64,000 nucleotides of DNA, taken from NCBI RefSeq assembly GCF_047495875.1, contig NC_092479.1, positions 9,384,806 to 9,448,805 on the forward strand, given 5' to 3'. Made by a program: the position numbers and the translations under genes. Source of the stretch: Pithys albifrons albifrons (lineage: Eukaryota > Chordata > Aves > Passeriformes > Thamnophilidae). Below, one piece after another: positions 35,574 through 48,050 of this stretch (its first letter is position 1; the number at the start of each line of letters is the position of its first letter). The notes beneath the pieces are model-generated. The model saw nothing but the letters and a program-made list of their open reading frames with translations, had not been told where the DNA came from and made no database searches.

Positions 35574-36270
35574 TTTCCATCCCATCCAGAGAGAAAACCC
35601 TCTACTTTTAGGCTCCTTTGCTTTCACAGGTGTAGCTGAGTTGCTGACAGAAAGTTCCTTGCAAGGGCCTTGGAGGGCAGGAGGTTGGGTGAGCTGCAGG
35701 CTGGAGGCTCACAGTGCTCTCAGGCACTTGTCTCCCTTGGCACCACGTTTGGAGGAGAAAGCGTCCATTTGTCTGTCAGTAATTTTGGCAGCATCACAGT
35801 TCCTTTTAATCAGATCTTTAAAGGCTTCACGGCTGGTGGCCAAACTCTCCTGCAGCAGATTGAATGGAGTGATTTACTTTGCAGCCTCTCATTGTGCCTG
35901 GATCTACTGCACCGTGTGGTCTGAGGGGCCAGGACAGAGCTGTGCTGTGTGGCTGCAGGTCCACGGGGGCTGGGGCCATGTCCCTTCCCTCTGACACCTC
36001 TGCACTGGCACAGGGTGATGCAGATCTTCGGGGAACATCAGATTTTTGTTGGAGATGAAGCCGACGCATTGTGGAGACAGCAAAGGACAGGGTTCACCTT
36101 CTCCTCTGGTTTCCACTGGGCTTCTTGTGAAGATGGGCAGCCCATCATAAAGAAAAAAGCCAGAAGTAGGATAGTCTTATCCATCCCTGTCACATGCCCA
36201 GGGAACACATTTTGTTTTGACTTGATGGACTTTATTATTGTCATCATCATCACTCTCTACAACTACCTGA
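35574..36270. other. Intron stretch, nothing recognised
   Basis: No exon or repeat family recognised. A short ATC trinucleotide run occurs at 36238-36250. Confidence 0.45.
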
Positions 36271-36272
36271 AA

Positions 36273-36299
36273 GGAGGGGGGAGGGGGGGGGGCGGGGGG
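36273..36299. repeat. G-rich tract (G6, G10, G6)
   Basis: Runs of 6, 10 and 6 guanines separated by single A or C bases. It can meet the four-run quadruplex rule by splitting the G10 run. It directly abuts the 5' side of a CR1 fragment. Confidence 0.85.
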
Positions 36300-36305
36300 T
36301 GTCAG

Positions 36306-36576
36306 TCTCTTCTGCCACATCTCAAGTGAAAGGATGGGAGGAAATGGCCTTAAGTTGTGCCAGGGAAGGTTCAGATTATATATCAGATTTTTTTTCCCTG
36401 AAAGAGTGCTCAGGCATTGGCATAAATTGCCTAGGGAGGTGTTGGAGTCACCGTCTCTGGAAGTGTTCAAGAGGCACCTGCATGTGGCACTTAGGGACGT
36501 GCTTTAGGGGTGGTTATGGTGGTGCAGGGTGACAGTTGGAGTTGGTGCTCTTGAACTTTGATGATTCTGTTATGAT
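36306..36576 (+). mobile_element. CR1 LINE 3' end (GTGGAGTCACCATCCCTGG subfamily)
   Basis: GAGGAAATGGCCTTAAGTTG, GGAGGTGTTGGAGTCACCGT, CTCTGGAAGTGTTCAAGAGG, GGCACTTAGGGACGTGCTTT and GAACTTTGATGATTCTGTTA match a distinct CR1 subfamily also present at 47031. Confidence 0.9.
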
Positions 36577-37479
36577 CTTTATTATCATTATTAATGTTAT
36601 GACAATCCTTAGTCTCCTGGCAGTCTTTAGGACTCCTCAAGGGAGAGAACAAAAGGTACACTGAGGGCTTCCTGGTGGGAAAATATCAGTCAGTGTGACA
36701 CCAAATTCCTCTGTTCCTGGAAGATCCAATAGCAAAGCAGGTTGTCAAAGCTGAAGCAAGACAACTGCTTCACTGTTTTTGCTGGAGTATTTGTCTCTGC
36801 CTTGCCATCAGAGCTCCATGAAATCCCAGATCTGGAACGAAAATTGGGATCTCCCTCTGAGCCTCAGCTTGGAAAATACTCGCATCAGTGACCTACCTGA
36901 TGTTCCAGCTATGTGTGCATCATCTTGAGATTGTAAAACACAGAACCACATCTATTGCTTGTGGTCAGGCTACCTAAGCCATTTCCACCAAGGCCTTAAT
37001 GGTAATTTTCACGAGGGCCACTCAGCCAGCAGGTGGGGTCTCTTTTCAGCTGCAGCCTGTGGGAATGTGCTGCAGCTGCTCCCTGGGACACGAGTATAAA
37101 AGGCTTTCCTATAAAAGCAGAGAAGCCAACATGCATTTAGGGCTCTGCTGTAATCCAGGCAGTACCTGCTGGAGGTCCAGACCCAACTCTGATATTTAAA
37201 CAGCTCTTACTCCATTGTAAAGTTGTGTTGGAATTATCTTTACATTCTTCAGGACCAGCCCTAACTTTTCATTTTGGAGTTGCTATGTTAAGCAGAAAGA
37301 CTGCAGTTTTCCTGCAGCTGAAAAGCTTAATTTCTCTCAATAAAACAAAGCCCCAAGTCCTGTTTCTCTGATCCTGGGCTATTTGGCAGCATGCTGGATA
37401 TCACTCTATTCACAGGAGACGATATTACCAGGAATACAAGCAGGTTATTATTACTCATGCTCAGCCTGGGCTTTGATGG
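36577..37479. other. Intron stretch with paired TATA-like boxes
   Basis: No exon or repeat family recognised. TATAAAAG occurs twice, at 37095-37102 and 37110-37117. Confidence 0.45.
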
Positions 37480-37800
37480 GTCTCTCCAGGATCCATTTCT
37501 ATTCACTGTTTATTTTCATTAGTGATTTGAATGATCTAAGAGATGATGCAGTTACAAAATCTGCGACTGATAGGGGTGGAAGCTGTTTCAAGCCTCTGGG
37601 GTGCAGGATCGTGACTCAGGTTGACCTTGGCTTGTTGCATCTCTGCTCTGCACAAGATGAAATTCAGTATCAGGGGTAGCAAAGTCTTTCTCTTGCAGGG
37701 CAAAATCAGCTCTGAAAAGTGGGGAATGATGACCTTGGCAGAAGTGTGTGCTACAAGGGTTTGCACTTTATCATGAGGCACAATAAATACGGCCAGAGTT
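37480..37800 (+). mobile_element. Decayed CR1 LINE reverse-transcriptase (ORF2) fragment
   Basis: The + frame starting near 37480 reads SLFIFISDLND, which aligns with the LINE motif F-N-I-F-I-N-D-L-D-D. It is followed by DDAVTKSATDRGG where CR1 has a LSKFADDTKLGG-like block, and VTQVDLGLL...DEIQYQG where CR1 has an IQRDLDRL...MRFN-like block. Further on, GGCACAATAAATACGG resembles the CR1 block GGCACAAATACAGG. The similarity is weak but in the right order and spacing. The catalytic Asp-Asp pair is lost and stops follow, so it is a dead relic, older than the 3' ends nearby. Confidence 0.5.
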
Positions 37801-40800
37801 TTGTAGACCTCAGTGGGTGGTTCAGGTTGTCGTTGGAGTCTCCTGGGAGCCTTGGAGCTCCTTTGAGGCATCTTTAGGACATGAATAATTTGGATGTAAT
37901 GAATATTGTGAAGGTACATTCACCTAAAAATGGTTGCAAGGTTTTGTTTTGGGCTTTAAAGATATATTTAGGGATTTTTATTTATTATTTATCCATGGTT
38001 GGTGTATGAAGAGTATTTTCATGAGGTGCATGGTGGGCCAGTGCTTCTCTTGGAATAAGACAACTTTTAGTGCATTTCTTAGCTTTAATCTGTTAGAGAA
38101 GGTCTCATTTAATCATGGCAGGACTGACCCTATTATTAGGCAAGTCCATGTTTGTTAGGTTTTCACCAGAATAAAATAGTATCTGACCCCATAACAGATT
38201 CTCTTTCAATGAACTACTGCAAAGCCCCTTGTGAAGGCTCTTATTTGAATAATTGCTTGGCAGGGCTCTGGATAACGAGATTTCCATCGAATAAGCTGTT
38301 AGCAGAGCACCTTATGACTCAATTTGGAGAGTTAGAGAGGAGCCCTGGGAGTCAGGACTCTGGTGGTGTCACAGGGTGAGCAGCCTGTCTGTCTGTCCAC
38401 ACCATGTCTGCAGGACCACCATACCCTTTCCTCCACACTCAGGTTCACATGGGGCCTGGAAATTCCCCCCAAATCACCAAAGTATTGTACAAGTGTGATG
38501 ATGACTGTTGAGGACAAGCTCTTCTGTCCTCATGAGCCAAAGATGGTTCCAGGTTTACTGTTTGATAGGTGAAGTGGGGTAACCTTGAGTATAAACGTTT
38601 TGGAGAACATCTTTCTATATAACTTCTTTAAAACTGGTCTTTCCTGTATTTCTGAAGATACTCAGGATTATTCCCTCACTTGTGTCCTATCTGAAAAGGT
38701 CATAGCAAGTGTCCAGGCATTGTGAGCAGAACACACCTCTTTTTCCTCCCAGGTGTCTTTTGCCTGTTATTCCAGCCCCCCATCTGAGTCTGGGATTAGG
38801 AGTGGGCAGCTTTCATGCTGCAAATCTTCATAATGGGATTAAGGGGATAAGGACATGTAGAAAATGATTAGTGCTCTCCTGGGAGCCGTTAATGGTTTGT
38901 AAAGCTCCTGACAGCAGTAACACCTACTGAGTTGGGCTGTGCAGGAAGAAACTTGCACTTCCTTTAATACTAATTTTAGAGAGGCTGTAGCTCTCTGGAT
39001 AATGAGTATTGATTCCTCAGAGATCTGCTGAGAATTGGAAGCAGGTAGATTTAGTCAGAAGGGGATTCCGAAATCATTGTGGCAGAGCTGGTGGATGAAA
39101 CTATGCCTGAACTTAGAGGGATAGTTTGAGTTGGATCTGTCATCTCCTTTGGTACAGAGTGGAGCAGGAGTTGAATCTTGGAGGTGCCTTCTATAATAAT
39201 GTGATTAATATGTGAGGGTTTCATGTGACTTCTGTGTAATTTGGGAGAGACTGAGGTCGTTAGGAAGGAGTGATTCAAATACCACATCACTTCATGACTT
39301 CCTTCCTGCTGCCAGGGATGCTCCCTGCTCTGTGCCAGCACTGGTGCCTGCAGCACAGCAGCACCCAGCAGGCAGCAGCTTGCCCATCCTTACTTCCCCT
39401 GTATCCTACTGCATGGAAAAAGCACCTGACTACACTTTAGGAGGATCTGTGTGAATGCAGTTTTCTCTGAACACCTAATTTTCAAGCAGGCCAGTCGCAC
39501 CTGTTCTTTAATGTGCAGCTGTGACACCCTAATGACTTGGAAAGCTTCATTCTGGGTGCCCTCCTGTACCCATGAGAGCAGCCATGGACTCTCACCACCC
39601 TGCTCTGCTTCATCCCGCCCTGTCCTAAGCCACTCTCAGCATCCTGCTTTATTAGGCAAGAGAACCTCACAGAACTTGATTTTGAAGTCAGGTGCTCGTT
39701 GTCCATTATCAGCTGCCCCAAAGCTGAGCTCTGCCTTCTGGAGGAGCTGATTCTTCTGATCGGTTGCTTTTGTTTGTCTGAAATTGACTTGCGAGACTCA
39801 TGAACGCAAAGATGGACTTTTCCCCTCATGTTGGAAATGTGGATGGAATTTAAAGCAGGTGAGGAAGGAAGGTATGGAAAGATCTGGCTGTTATTCACCT
39901 TTATGGGGCAATACACATGATGGAAGGGGGAGCGGAGGAAAATACATCACTGGTAATTCAGACAAGCTGCATGGAGAAAGGAACCCACAGAGGCCAAGAG
40001 AGATTCTCGTGCTGGATTCAAAAAGCAGATAAAAAACACCAGCAGAGGAATGAAATTAAAACTAGGAAAACAGAGGGGAGTTTTTTATACATCTCCGCTT
40101 AGAAAATTAACATTAAAGTGAAATATTCTGGGCAAGCAATGCCTGGAGTGTGGTACTGAGAACTGTACTTTTCATGGAGTCTCATGGATCTCATGGATGC
40201 CAGTGACTCCCCTTGCTCTAATGGGAGCACTCCAGGCTGGAGCCATATTTTGAGTTTGGGAAAAGGTATTGGAAGGTGAGGGTTGCTATTTGAGGGCATG
40301 TTTAGTTGTTGGCACTCGGAGGCTGTAACTTGGTTGGGTATCACAGCAGTGGGACCTGTGGATGATCATTCCCTTCTGGTGGAATTTTATTTTGCAGGAT
40401 ACACCCCCAGGACTATGTTGCTATAATAAAGGCAGTGGTGTCTGGGAGCCAGGCAAGGGATGGGAGTGGTTCAAAATTTCCATTTATGCCCCCCTGATTT
40501 TGGAATGGAGGGAAAAAGCAGGGAAAGAAGATGATAAATCCCTGCCCAGGGCACTGCTCCTTCTGCTGCCTTGATGGGTGAATAACAGATAAGGGGATTG
40601 GATACAGTTTTCGTGAGAAAAAGGAACTTTCAAAGTCAAGTTTGATGTGTTTGGCTTTAATAACCATTCTTTAGTCTATGCCCAGAGTGTCCACCCCTGC
40701 AGTATCTCATCATCTTTAGCCCAAGGTGTGATTCTGTGATCAAAGTGCAGCCCTAAACCAGCCTGTAGCAGCAAGTGAGTTGTTTCTCAGTATCATTTTC

Positions 40801-42088
40801 TATTAGCACTGTTCTCTCTTGGTGTAGGTCTGAGATTCCATCCATCCTTGAAGAGGGCAACAACTCAGGTCAAATCAAATCATGCCTTTCCTTCCTGGAT
40901 CCCCACCAGGAAATGGCCTGTAAACCTCTTCTAAGTTGAGTTTTCTTTTTCAGTGATCCTATAGTTTAAGATCACTTTGTAATGAAACTTTTTAGGACTT
41001 CAGTTCATCATCATCTTTTGTTTAAAAAAACAAACCAACCCCCTCTTACGCTGTGTAACTGCCAAGACCTAATTGGCTCAGTACCTACTGTCTCAGGACC
41101 ATGGGGCAAAACAAAGCCCAGCAAATCACCCCGAATGTGTGTCTGTGTTAGAACTCACCTCTGGATTTGTTACTGTTCTCCCAAGTACATCATTTGTCCA
41201 AGCACATGTTTCTGGATCTGCACTGGCACAGAAAGCATGTGGGAAGATGCTGCTTCCAGGAGGCTCGTGTGGATGAGGAAGGGTTTGTATCAGGAAAATC
41301 TCACTCTCCTTCAGAACTGTTCAAATGTCAGCACAAACAGCAGACAATTAGTGCTCTGACTGGGAGCTGTTTGGGTGTAGCAGGATAATTCCCAGTTGAC
41401 AACTTTCTTCTCAATTCCTAGGCTGACTTTCAGCATCTCCTGTTTCATGCAGCACGACTTTGAGTAATAGGAGATGATTTACTTGATGTCATAACTAAGC
41501 TTTGATGAGCTCTAAGGTGAATCTTCAATAAGTTAAATGGTTTTCAAGAGCACAGAGCTACATGCAAAGCTAAACATCCAAATCCACCCTGGGTTTGCTG
41601 CTTGCCAAGGTGTTGGCTCCCAGAATGTCAGTCCCTCAGCAGAATGATTTCCACTACACAGTAATAACCTTGGTTGCTGCTTAGATATCCAGAAAATTTT
41701 ATTATATTTAATATGTTTATTTTACTAAATGCATATTATATATTTATTACATGACCTACATAACACATTTATTGTATTTATTTGATATATGTTATTAAAA
41801 ATTATTTGCCCAGGTGTGGATGTCTCTCTTGGAGACACCCAGGAGTGATATTTTGCTCTTTATAGCCAGTGTGGCTTCAGCATCTGCCCTTTGGTTTTCA
41901 GTATTTCCCTTTTCCTGTGAAAGTCCCTCTATTCCAGTCACTTCTTGGTCTTCCTGGCGTAAACTGAGCAGATTAAATTATTCAAGTTTGTTTGACTCTT
42001 GAGTGGTATTTGCATGATCAGGCCTCAGATATCCTCTCTCTCCCTTCCCATCATATCCGTGCTGGGGCAATGTGTTCACAGGATGTTC
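37801..42088. other. Intron stretch, nothing recognised
   Basis: No exon or known repeat recognised apart from an AT-rich block at 41691-41808. Confidence 0.45.
41691..41808. repeat. AT-rich low-complexity block
   Basis: About 118 bp of mostly A/T with repeated TTTATT, TATATT and TTATTA words and no regular period. Confidence 0.75.
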
Positions 42089-42140
42089 TTGGAATCACAG
42101 AACGGTTTGGGTTGGTTGCATCCAGATCCTGCAGTTCCAA
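42089..42140 (-). mobile_element. CR1 LINE tail scrap
   Basis: GGAATCACAGAACGGTTTGG then GTTGGTTGCATCCAGATCCT resembles the reverse complement of the CR1 terminus, but only about 50 bp is recognisable. Confidence 0.6.
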
Positions 42141-43875
42141 GCCCCAGTTCTGGGTGGGTTAACAGGGTGGCAAATTAAAGTAAAGGAATTGATGTGCTGT
42201 GTACGTATCGAAAGATCAGCCTCTTCCTCTGTGTGCTTGTACATCCAGATTAGGTGTGTTACAATAAATCAATGGACTCAATTCCTGCAGAGTTACTGGA
42301 GGCAAGGCAGGACTGCAGGAATGGATGAAGCTGAGGGTTTTATCACTCTTGCATTGGTAAACATTGCAAATGATCGATTAGACAGGGAAGTGTTCAGGAC
42401 AGCTTTGGATTATCAGGTTGCCAGATCCTTCAGCCTCTCTGAACTGCGCTGGGGCTGCCAGGGCAGCTCCAGCCGGGAGCATCTCACTCCTTGCCAGTGC
42501 CACAAGGCCAAGGGCTTTCAACCCTTCAGCGTCCTCTGAGGCAAGGCTGGGGTGTTTCTCCTTCCATCAGCTCTCAGGCACACTGCCATTATTGAAATTC
42601 AACAACTTGAAAAGATATCAGAAAACAGCCCTGATTGGGAATTAATCACAATTCGAATTTGACAGAAACCGATCCCACTCCGTTCCCTGCGCTGTCTCCT
42701 CTCCCCACCCACAGAGCCCCTGCAGGGTGTCTGAGGGAAATGAGACGTGCAGCCTGCCCTGCCTGGTAAAAGCCTATTTAAGTGATCAACCCGAGACTTG
42801 GGTGGAATATTAGGCAGTAAAACAGGTTTTCTAGAAAATGAGATTGCCCCTGGCACTGGTAAATCCATTCAGAGATTCATGGAAATCGGGTGGATAGGGT
42901 GGATAGGTACTTTTCTTTCTTAATAATTCTGTATGGAGAGACTATAAATTAAGTAGTTTTCAAACACAGAACCTGAGCCTGCTCTCGGTGCAGTTTTCCA
43001 CTTGTTTTGGTCTCAGTTATTTCATAGGTTTCAATACTGATAGAGAAAGCTTGAATGTCATTTCTGGAATAACACTAAAATCCAAGTGTCTTTCCTGCTT
43101 TCTGCTGGGGTCTGTGCCTGTGGGGAATGTCTGGCTCTGCTCCATCAAAACCCCGATGTTTTAATGGGTAGAGAAAAAGCAAATTAATGTTTTACCCAGG
43201 CCAGGGGGGAATGATGATGATGCTTTTGGCCTCGGACATCTCTTGGGAAGAATCCTCATCCTGATAGTGCAGGTAGGATCCCTGTGATGGATGTCTGTCC
43301 AGGCTGGCTGGTTTACCCAAATGCTAATTTCTCTGAATGGAGTGAGATGCGAGATCTGTGCAATGTGTCAGGTTAGTAAATTAAGTGTTACAAATGCAGC
43401 CACCACCCTCCCCCCCTCACATATGTTCCCATTTTGCCCAGTATTAAAAGCACAAGTTGGCAAGTAAAACTCCTGAAGCTTGCAGCTTCCCAAACCTGAA
43501 CTCTCAAGTGTTGTAGATACCCACGGGATACTGTTGGTCCTGGTGGTACAGAATGGGACCATAATAACCAGATTCTGCATGTTCATGCTTCATCCTTGGT
43601 AGATTTGCTTTTAGATATTGCCATGTTCCAAGAGGAAGAAACAAATAAATGAAGCGCTTTTCCCGAGGGCTGCAAAAACTGTTGGGAGGATTTGGGTTCC
43701 TGTTGGTTGTGATTTAAGTGTCTGGTGTGGGCTTGAGGAGAAGAAGCCCAGCAGTGGCAGCCGACATGGCTGTGTTGCCCAACACAGCGGGACGTGTGTC
43801 TGGGAAAAGCAGGATGTTTCTATTCCTTTCATCCAATACTTTCTTTAGAATCAGGAATAAAGGGAGGTAAAGAGG
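42141..43875. other. Intron stretch, nothing recognised
   Basis: No exon or repeat family recognised. A small GGGTGGATA doublet lies at 42888-42906. Confidence 0.45.
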
Positions 43876-44252
43876 TTGTTCAGCTTGGAAAAGGGAAGTC
43901 CCTGGGGAAACCGTAGACCCCCTGTCAGCGCCTGAAGGGGCTCAAGGAGAGCTGAAGGGTGACTTTGGACAAGGGCCTGGAGGGACAGGACAAGAGGGGA
44001 ATGGCTTCCCACTGACTAAGGGTGGGGTTAGATGGGATATTGGGAAGAAATTCTTTCTGTGACAGTGGTTGGCCCCTGGCACAGGTTGCCCAGAGAAGCT
44101 GTGGCTGTCCCATCCCTGAAAGTGTCCAAGACCAGGTTGGACAGGGTTTGGAGCAACCTGGACAATGAAAGGTGTCCCTGCCCATGGCAGGGGGTGGACC
44201 AAGATGGTCCTTAAGGTCTCTTCCAACCCAGACCATTGTGTGATTCTGTGAT
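43876..44252 (+). mobile_element. CR1 LINE, about 375-bp 3' fragment
   Basis: Long copy with the upstream block TTGTTCAGCTTGGAAAAGGG, CCTGAAGGGGCTCAAGGAGA, GACTTTGGACAAGGGCCTGG and AGGGACAGGACAAGAGGGGA, followed by the common 3' region to TCCAACCCAGACCATTGTGT and TGATTCTGTGATT. Confidence 0.96.
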
Positions 44253-47030
44253 TTTTCCAATGGTGCCAAGCCAGGACTTGTGCAGGGAGGGGAGCAGTGG
44301 TGCATGGCTGGCAGGAGCAGAGCAGAGGGCCTTTCTGGATGTCAGCCTGGATGCAGGGGAGACGTGAAAGGCAGCCCAAGCCTTGCATAGGGGAAAAGGT
44401 AGTTGCATTCAGGCATTGCCCCTGTCTTGCTCTCTGTTACCTGCTGGTAAATCCAAAGCAGCTTTGCTGGCTTCAGCAAGGGGCAGACTTGGCATCCCTA
44501 ATGCTCCCAGGGAGGATTGATGGTCCAACAAACCTGTCAGTGCACGTGGCCTGATTTTTGGGAAGTGCTGAAGGTAACTCTGGCTTCAGCTGGAATCTGT
44601 GGGAGCTTTGTGTGTTTGCATCCCTGGATCTGACAGAGGATGTGCTGGCTCCTTGTGCTGCCCAGCTTCCAGTGACAGTAAGAGGCTGTTGTTCAGCAAA
44701 CTGTGCCAGCATCATCCTTGGGGCGTGTGCCAAGGTTCAGCCTGGTGCAATCCTAAAGATAAGATAGAGAGCCTGGGAAATGCAGACCCATTACAGAAGC
44801 ACTGACAGTTGCTTAACTGAAATACTTTCAGGCCCTGATGGCAGGATAATTTGGTATATCTGACTTTATTTTTAGAGTTTGATTGATAGCCACAAAGAGG
44901 GAAGAGGAAAGCTGAAATTTTCTTCCAAAGGAATCTGCAAATCCAGGTTTCCTGTTGTGCCATATTACAGTTCCTTTCCACATGATTCTTGTTTCTGATT
45001 AAAATAATTCAACATGCAACCAGCGGGAGGTTGAAGCAGTTTGTGCAATGTGAAATGTAAGAAGTGTTTCAGAAGGCAGGGAAAAATATTTAGCAAATCT
45101 GGAGTTGAGTCCCATCTCTCTTAATTTGGCCAAACAGAGTGGTAGATAAGGCTTCTGCTTTTGCTGAGCAGGAATTTCAATTACTTGCAGGAAGTTTGCA
45201 AATTAAGAAGAAGAAGGTTAACAATGAAAATAATTTCCTTAGGTTTGGAGTTCTGCAATGTGATATAGCAGTGATTAAAATGATAAGCAACTCCAGAGTC
45301 CTTGCCAGTGCCTGTGCACTGCAGTTCTTCATGGCAGCAAATGCTGGGGCCAGGCCCCTCCTCTGCTGGTTTGGTGCTTTGTGAAGCAGGAAGGAGTTGT
45401 TGGTCCCCATTAGGATTTCAGCCAAGGCCTGTGCAAGCAGAGAGAAGGTTTAAAGAAGAGAATATTTAAAGATAAAGGCTGCAAGAGTAAGACATGAGGT
45501 CTGACCTGCTAAACTTCTGCTCCCCACGGGCATGGGCACAAAGTGACATGAGGAAGCTCCAGGCTGAGGACAGGACTATGGGGAGGCAAAGGTAAGAAGC
45601 ACATCTTCATTCCTCCCAGCCTCTCATCGTTCTTGATGATCTGCTCTGGGTTGTCCTTGTCTCCTTGCTGCATTCCTCATGTACAGTGGGAGCAGTGGGT
45701 GGCACAGAGGAAGTCAAGCACAGGATCTTTTCTGGGTTTGAATTCTTCGGATTTTATTAAATAAATGTGTATTTGTGTGGAATGGAAACTTTGCTCCTTA
45801 TCAGGATTATCTGTCTTGGTGAAATGACTTGGAACAGCTGTTCATGAAGCAAAATCTGATAGAAACACAGGGACTGGATATAAACACAAACATTAGTCAC
45901 TATGGAAACAAAAGTTACTGAGAGATGGCTCCAAAAAGCTGTGTTTCTATATGTTTCTTATCCCAACTAAATATTCCCAGGGGATTTTGCCAGCCACTTC
46001 ATTTAAAGCCATCCGGGAATGTTCTGCTTCCACACGTATGAATCGCTCGGGAGAAGCACCCCAGCATTTGGGTACCACAGAGCTCCATGGTCAGAACTGA
46101 TGGGTTATTGATTTATCCCAATTCCCGGAGGCTGGGAAGGGCCAAACCAGCATTTAAAAATATCAAAGGGCAAAGCTGAGTTTAGGGACTTGTGGAAGAA
46201 AGTGCTTGAGCTTTAGGCTGCTAACCCAGCTCCAGCTCCACATTCCACCCCAGCAGGTGCCACTGTTGTATGGAGGGTCAGTGCTGGGCTGTAATCGGGA
46301 TAAATGGGGGGCTTTTCTGCTCCATCTGCCAGTCCTGTGACTTCTCCATGTATTTAAAAAAAATACATAGATGTATGAAGAAGCTTCATCCCCTGCCAGA
46401 AGGGCTGCAAGCAAAAACCAGTTTCTCTGTTGACAGAGGAGCTGTATCTTTAGACAACCCTGGGAGACTGTAAAAATAAAAGTGATTGCTGGACGAGACT
46501 GGCACCTTGCAGAGATGAGTCAGCCCAGACAGAAATGATGTTTGCAAGGTGTAGAAATCACTACCATGGGGCAAACATGGGTCCCTTTGAAGGGAACAAC
46601 TTGCACAGCCAGAGGAGGTATCGCAGCTTGGCATCCGTACACATCCTAAACACCCCTCAAAGGAGATGCTGTTCCTCTGTTTTCTTGGGCCTTCTGTCTC
46701 CTTTTTGCAGGAGTTTTAAGAAAATCCTTGGTCTCCATAGCAACTGCTGGCTCCGTGGCACTCGTGGCTTCCCCAGCACATGCAGGGCTGAGGTGCCTTC
46801 CAGCGGGAGGGGCTCAGCACCCAAATAACCCTCCTGGCTCTCACCCCCAAGCCATTGTCCAACCAGAGGCATGACCTCAACTGGCACCTCTTGTCCCTTC
46901 ACCTCACAATGTGGCAAAGGTTTGGGTGCTCTTAGGGAACAGAGATTCAGTTTCAATTTCTCTGCATGTTATGAACCCAGTCCCTGTCTTCATGCTGCTG
47001 CCATCCTTCTCCCTTTGGCTGTCGTGGATA
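44253..47030. other. Intron stretch, nothing recognised
   Basis: No exon or repeat family recognised. Confidence 0.45.
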
Positions 47031-47242
47031 AGGTGGGGAAATTTCTTCACTGAAAGGGTGGTCAGGCACTTGAACAGGCTGCCCATGGCAGTGGTGGAGT
47101 CACCATCCCTGGCAGTGTTCACAAACCTGTGTTTGTGGCACCTGGGGACGTGATTTAGAGGTGAACATGGCAGTGCTGGATTAACAGTTGATTCAACTAT
47201 CTTCAAGAGCTTTTCCAAACTTACTAATTCTGTGACTATTAT
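47031..47242 (+). mobile_element. CR1 LINE 3' end (GTGGAGTCACCATCCCTGG subfamily)
   Basis: GGAAATTTCTTCACTGAAAG, GGTGGTCAGGCACTTGAACA, GTGGTGGAGTCACCATCCCT and GGACGTGATTTAGAGGTGAA match the same subfamily as the copy at 36306. The tail ends AATTCTGTGACTATTATT. Confidence 0.92.
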
Positions 47243-47976
47243 TAGTTTCTGAATTCCTCCTGATGATACCCAGTGGAGCTGGAACACGTCACAGCAGAGC
47301 AGTGGGTCAGGCACGGTGTGTGCAGGTCTTGTCTCTCCCTTGACCAACAGCTGCTGGCAAAATCAATTTTCATGGGAAATTTAGATGTTTTTTCTCTCGC
47401 TGTATCTTTCTTCTTAATAGTTCTGTTACTCAGTAACTTTACCCAAAATCCCCTGGTTAACTCAACCAGGTTAACTCCTCTGATCACCCACGTTCTTAGT
47501 TACACTTGAGGGAATGGACAAACCCGGGAAAGAAAATAATCCTGGGCTGGCTGAATAGCCAGTTCCTGCTGAATCTGGCCGGGTTTGTGTATCTGATTCA
47601 CTCAGACTCCTCCTCCTCCTGCCTGTGAATCCCAGCCTGGCTGTTCCTGTAAGTCTATCCCGTGCCAGGCCGAGCTGAGTTGGCAGGCACTGGGCTCAGG
47701 AGAATAAATTATCCAGGCTTGTCAGCTCCTTCCCCCGACTCTGTGAGGGACTCAGTACTGAGAAGAGGGGAGTGCTGTGCTTGTGTAACACGGTGGGTCT
47801 GGCCTCTGTGATCGTGCCATTATACCCCCAGCAGACATTTGGAGTAAGTATGAAATAATCCCACAAAGTCAAACCCTGTTAACAGCGGCAGCGGGAGCCG
47901 AGTGGCTCCAATGCTGGGAATGGGGAGGGAGGGAGGGGGAGGTTTGGGCAATTCAGCCCTTCCAAGGAGCAATTCA
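47243..47976. other. Intron stretch with a canonical G-quadruplex motif
   Basis: Nothing recognised apart from the G-rich motif at 47922-47939 (GGGG-A-GGG-A-GGG-A-GGGGG). Confidence 0.5.
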
Positions 47977-48050
47977 TGGGATCACAGAAAGGTTTTGGTT
48001 GGAAGGGACCTTAAAGATCATCTAGTTCCAGTCCCCTACCATGTGCCAGC
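47977..48050 (-). mobile_element. CR1 LINE tail fragment
   Basis: GGGATCACAGAAAGGTTTTG, GTTGGAAGGGACCTTAAAGA and TCATCTAGTTCCAGTCCCCT match the CR1 terminus in reverse complement. Confidence 0.85.
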
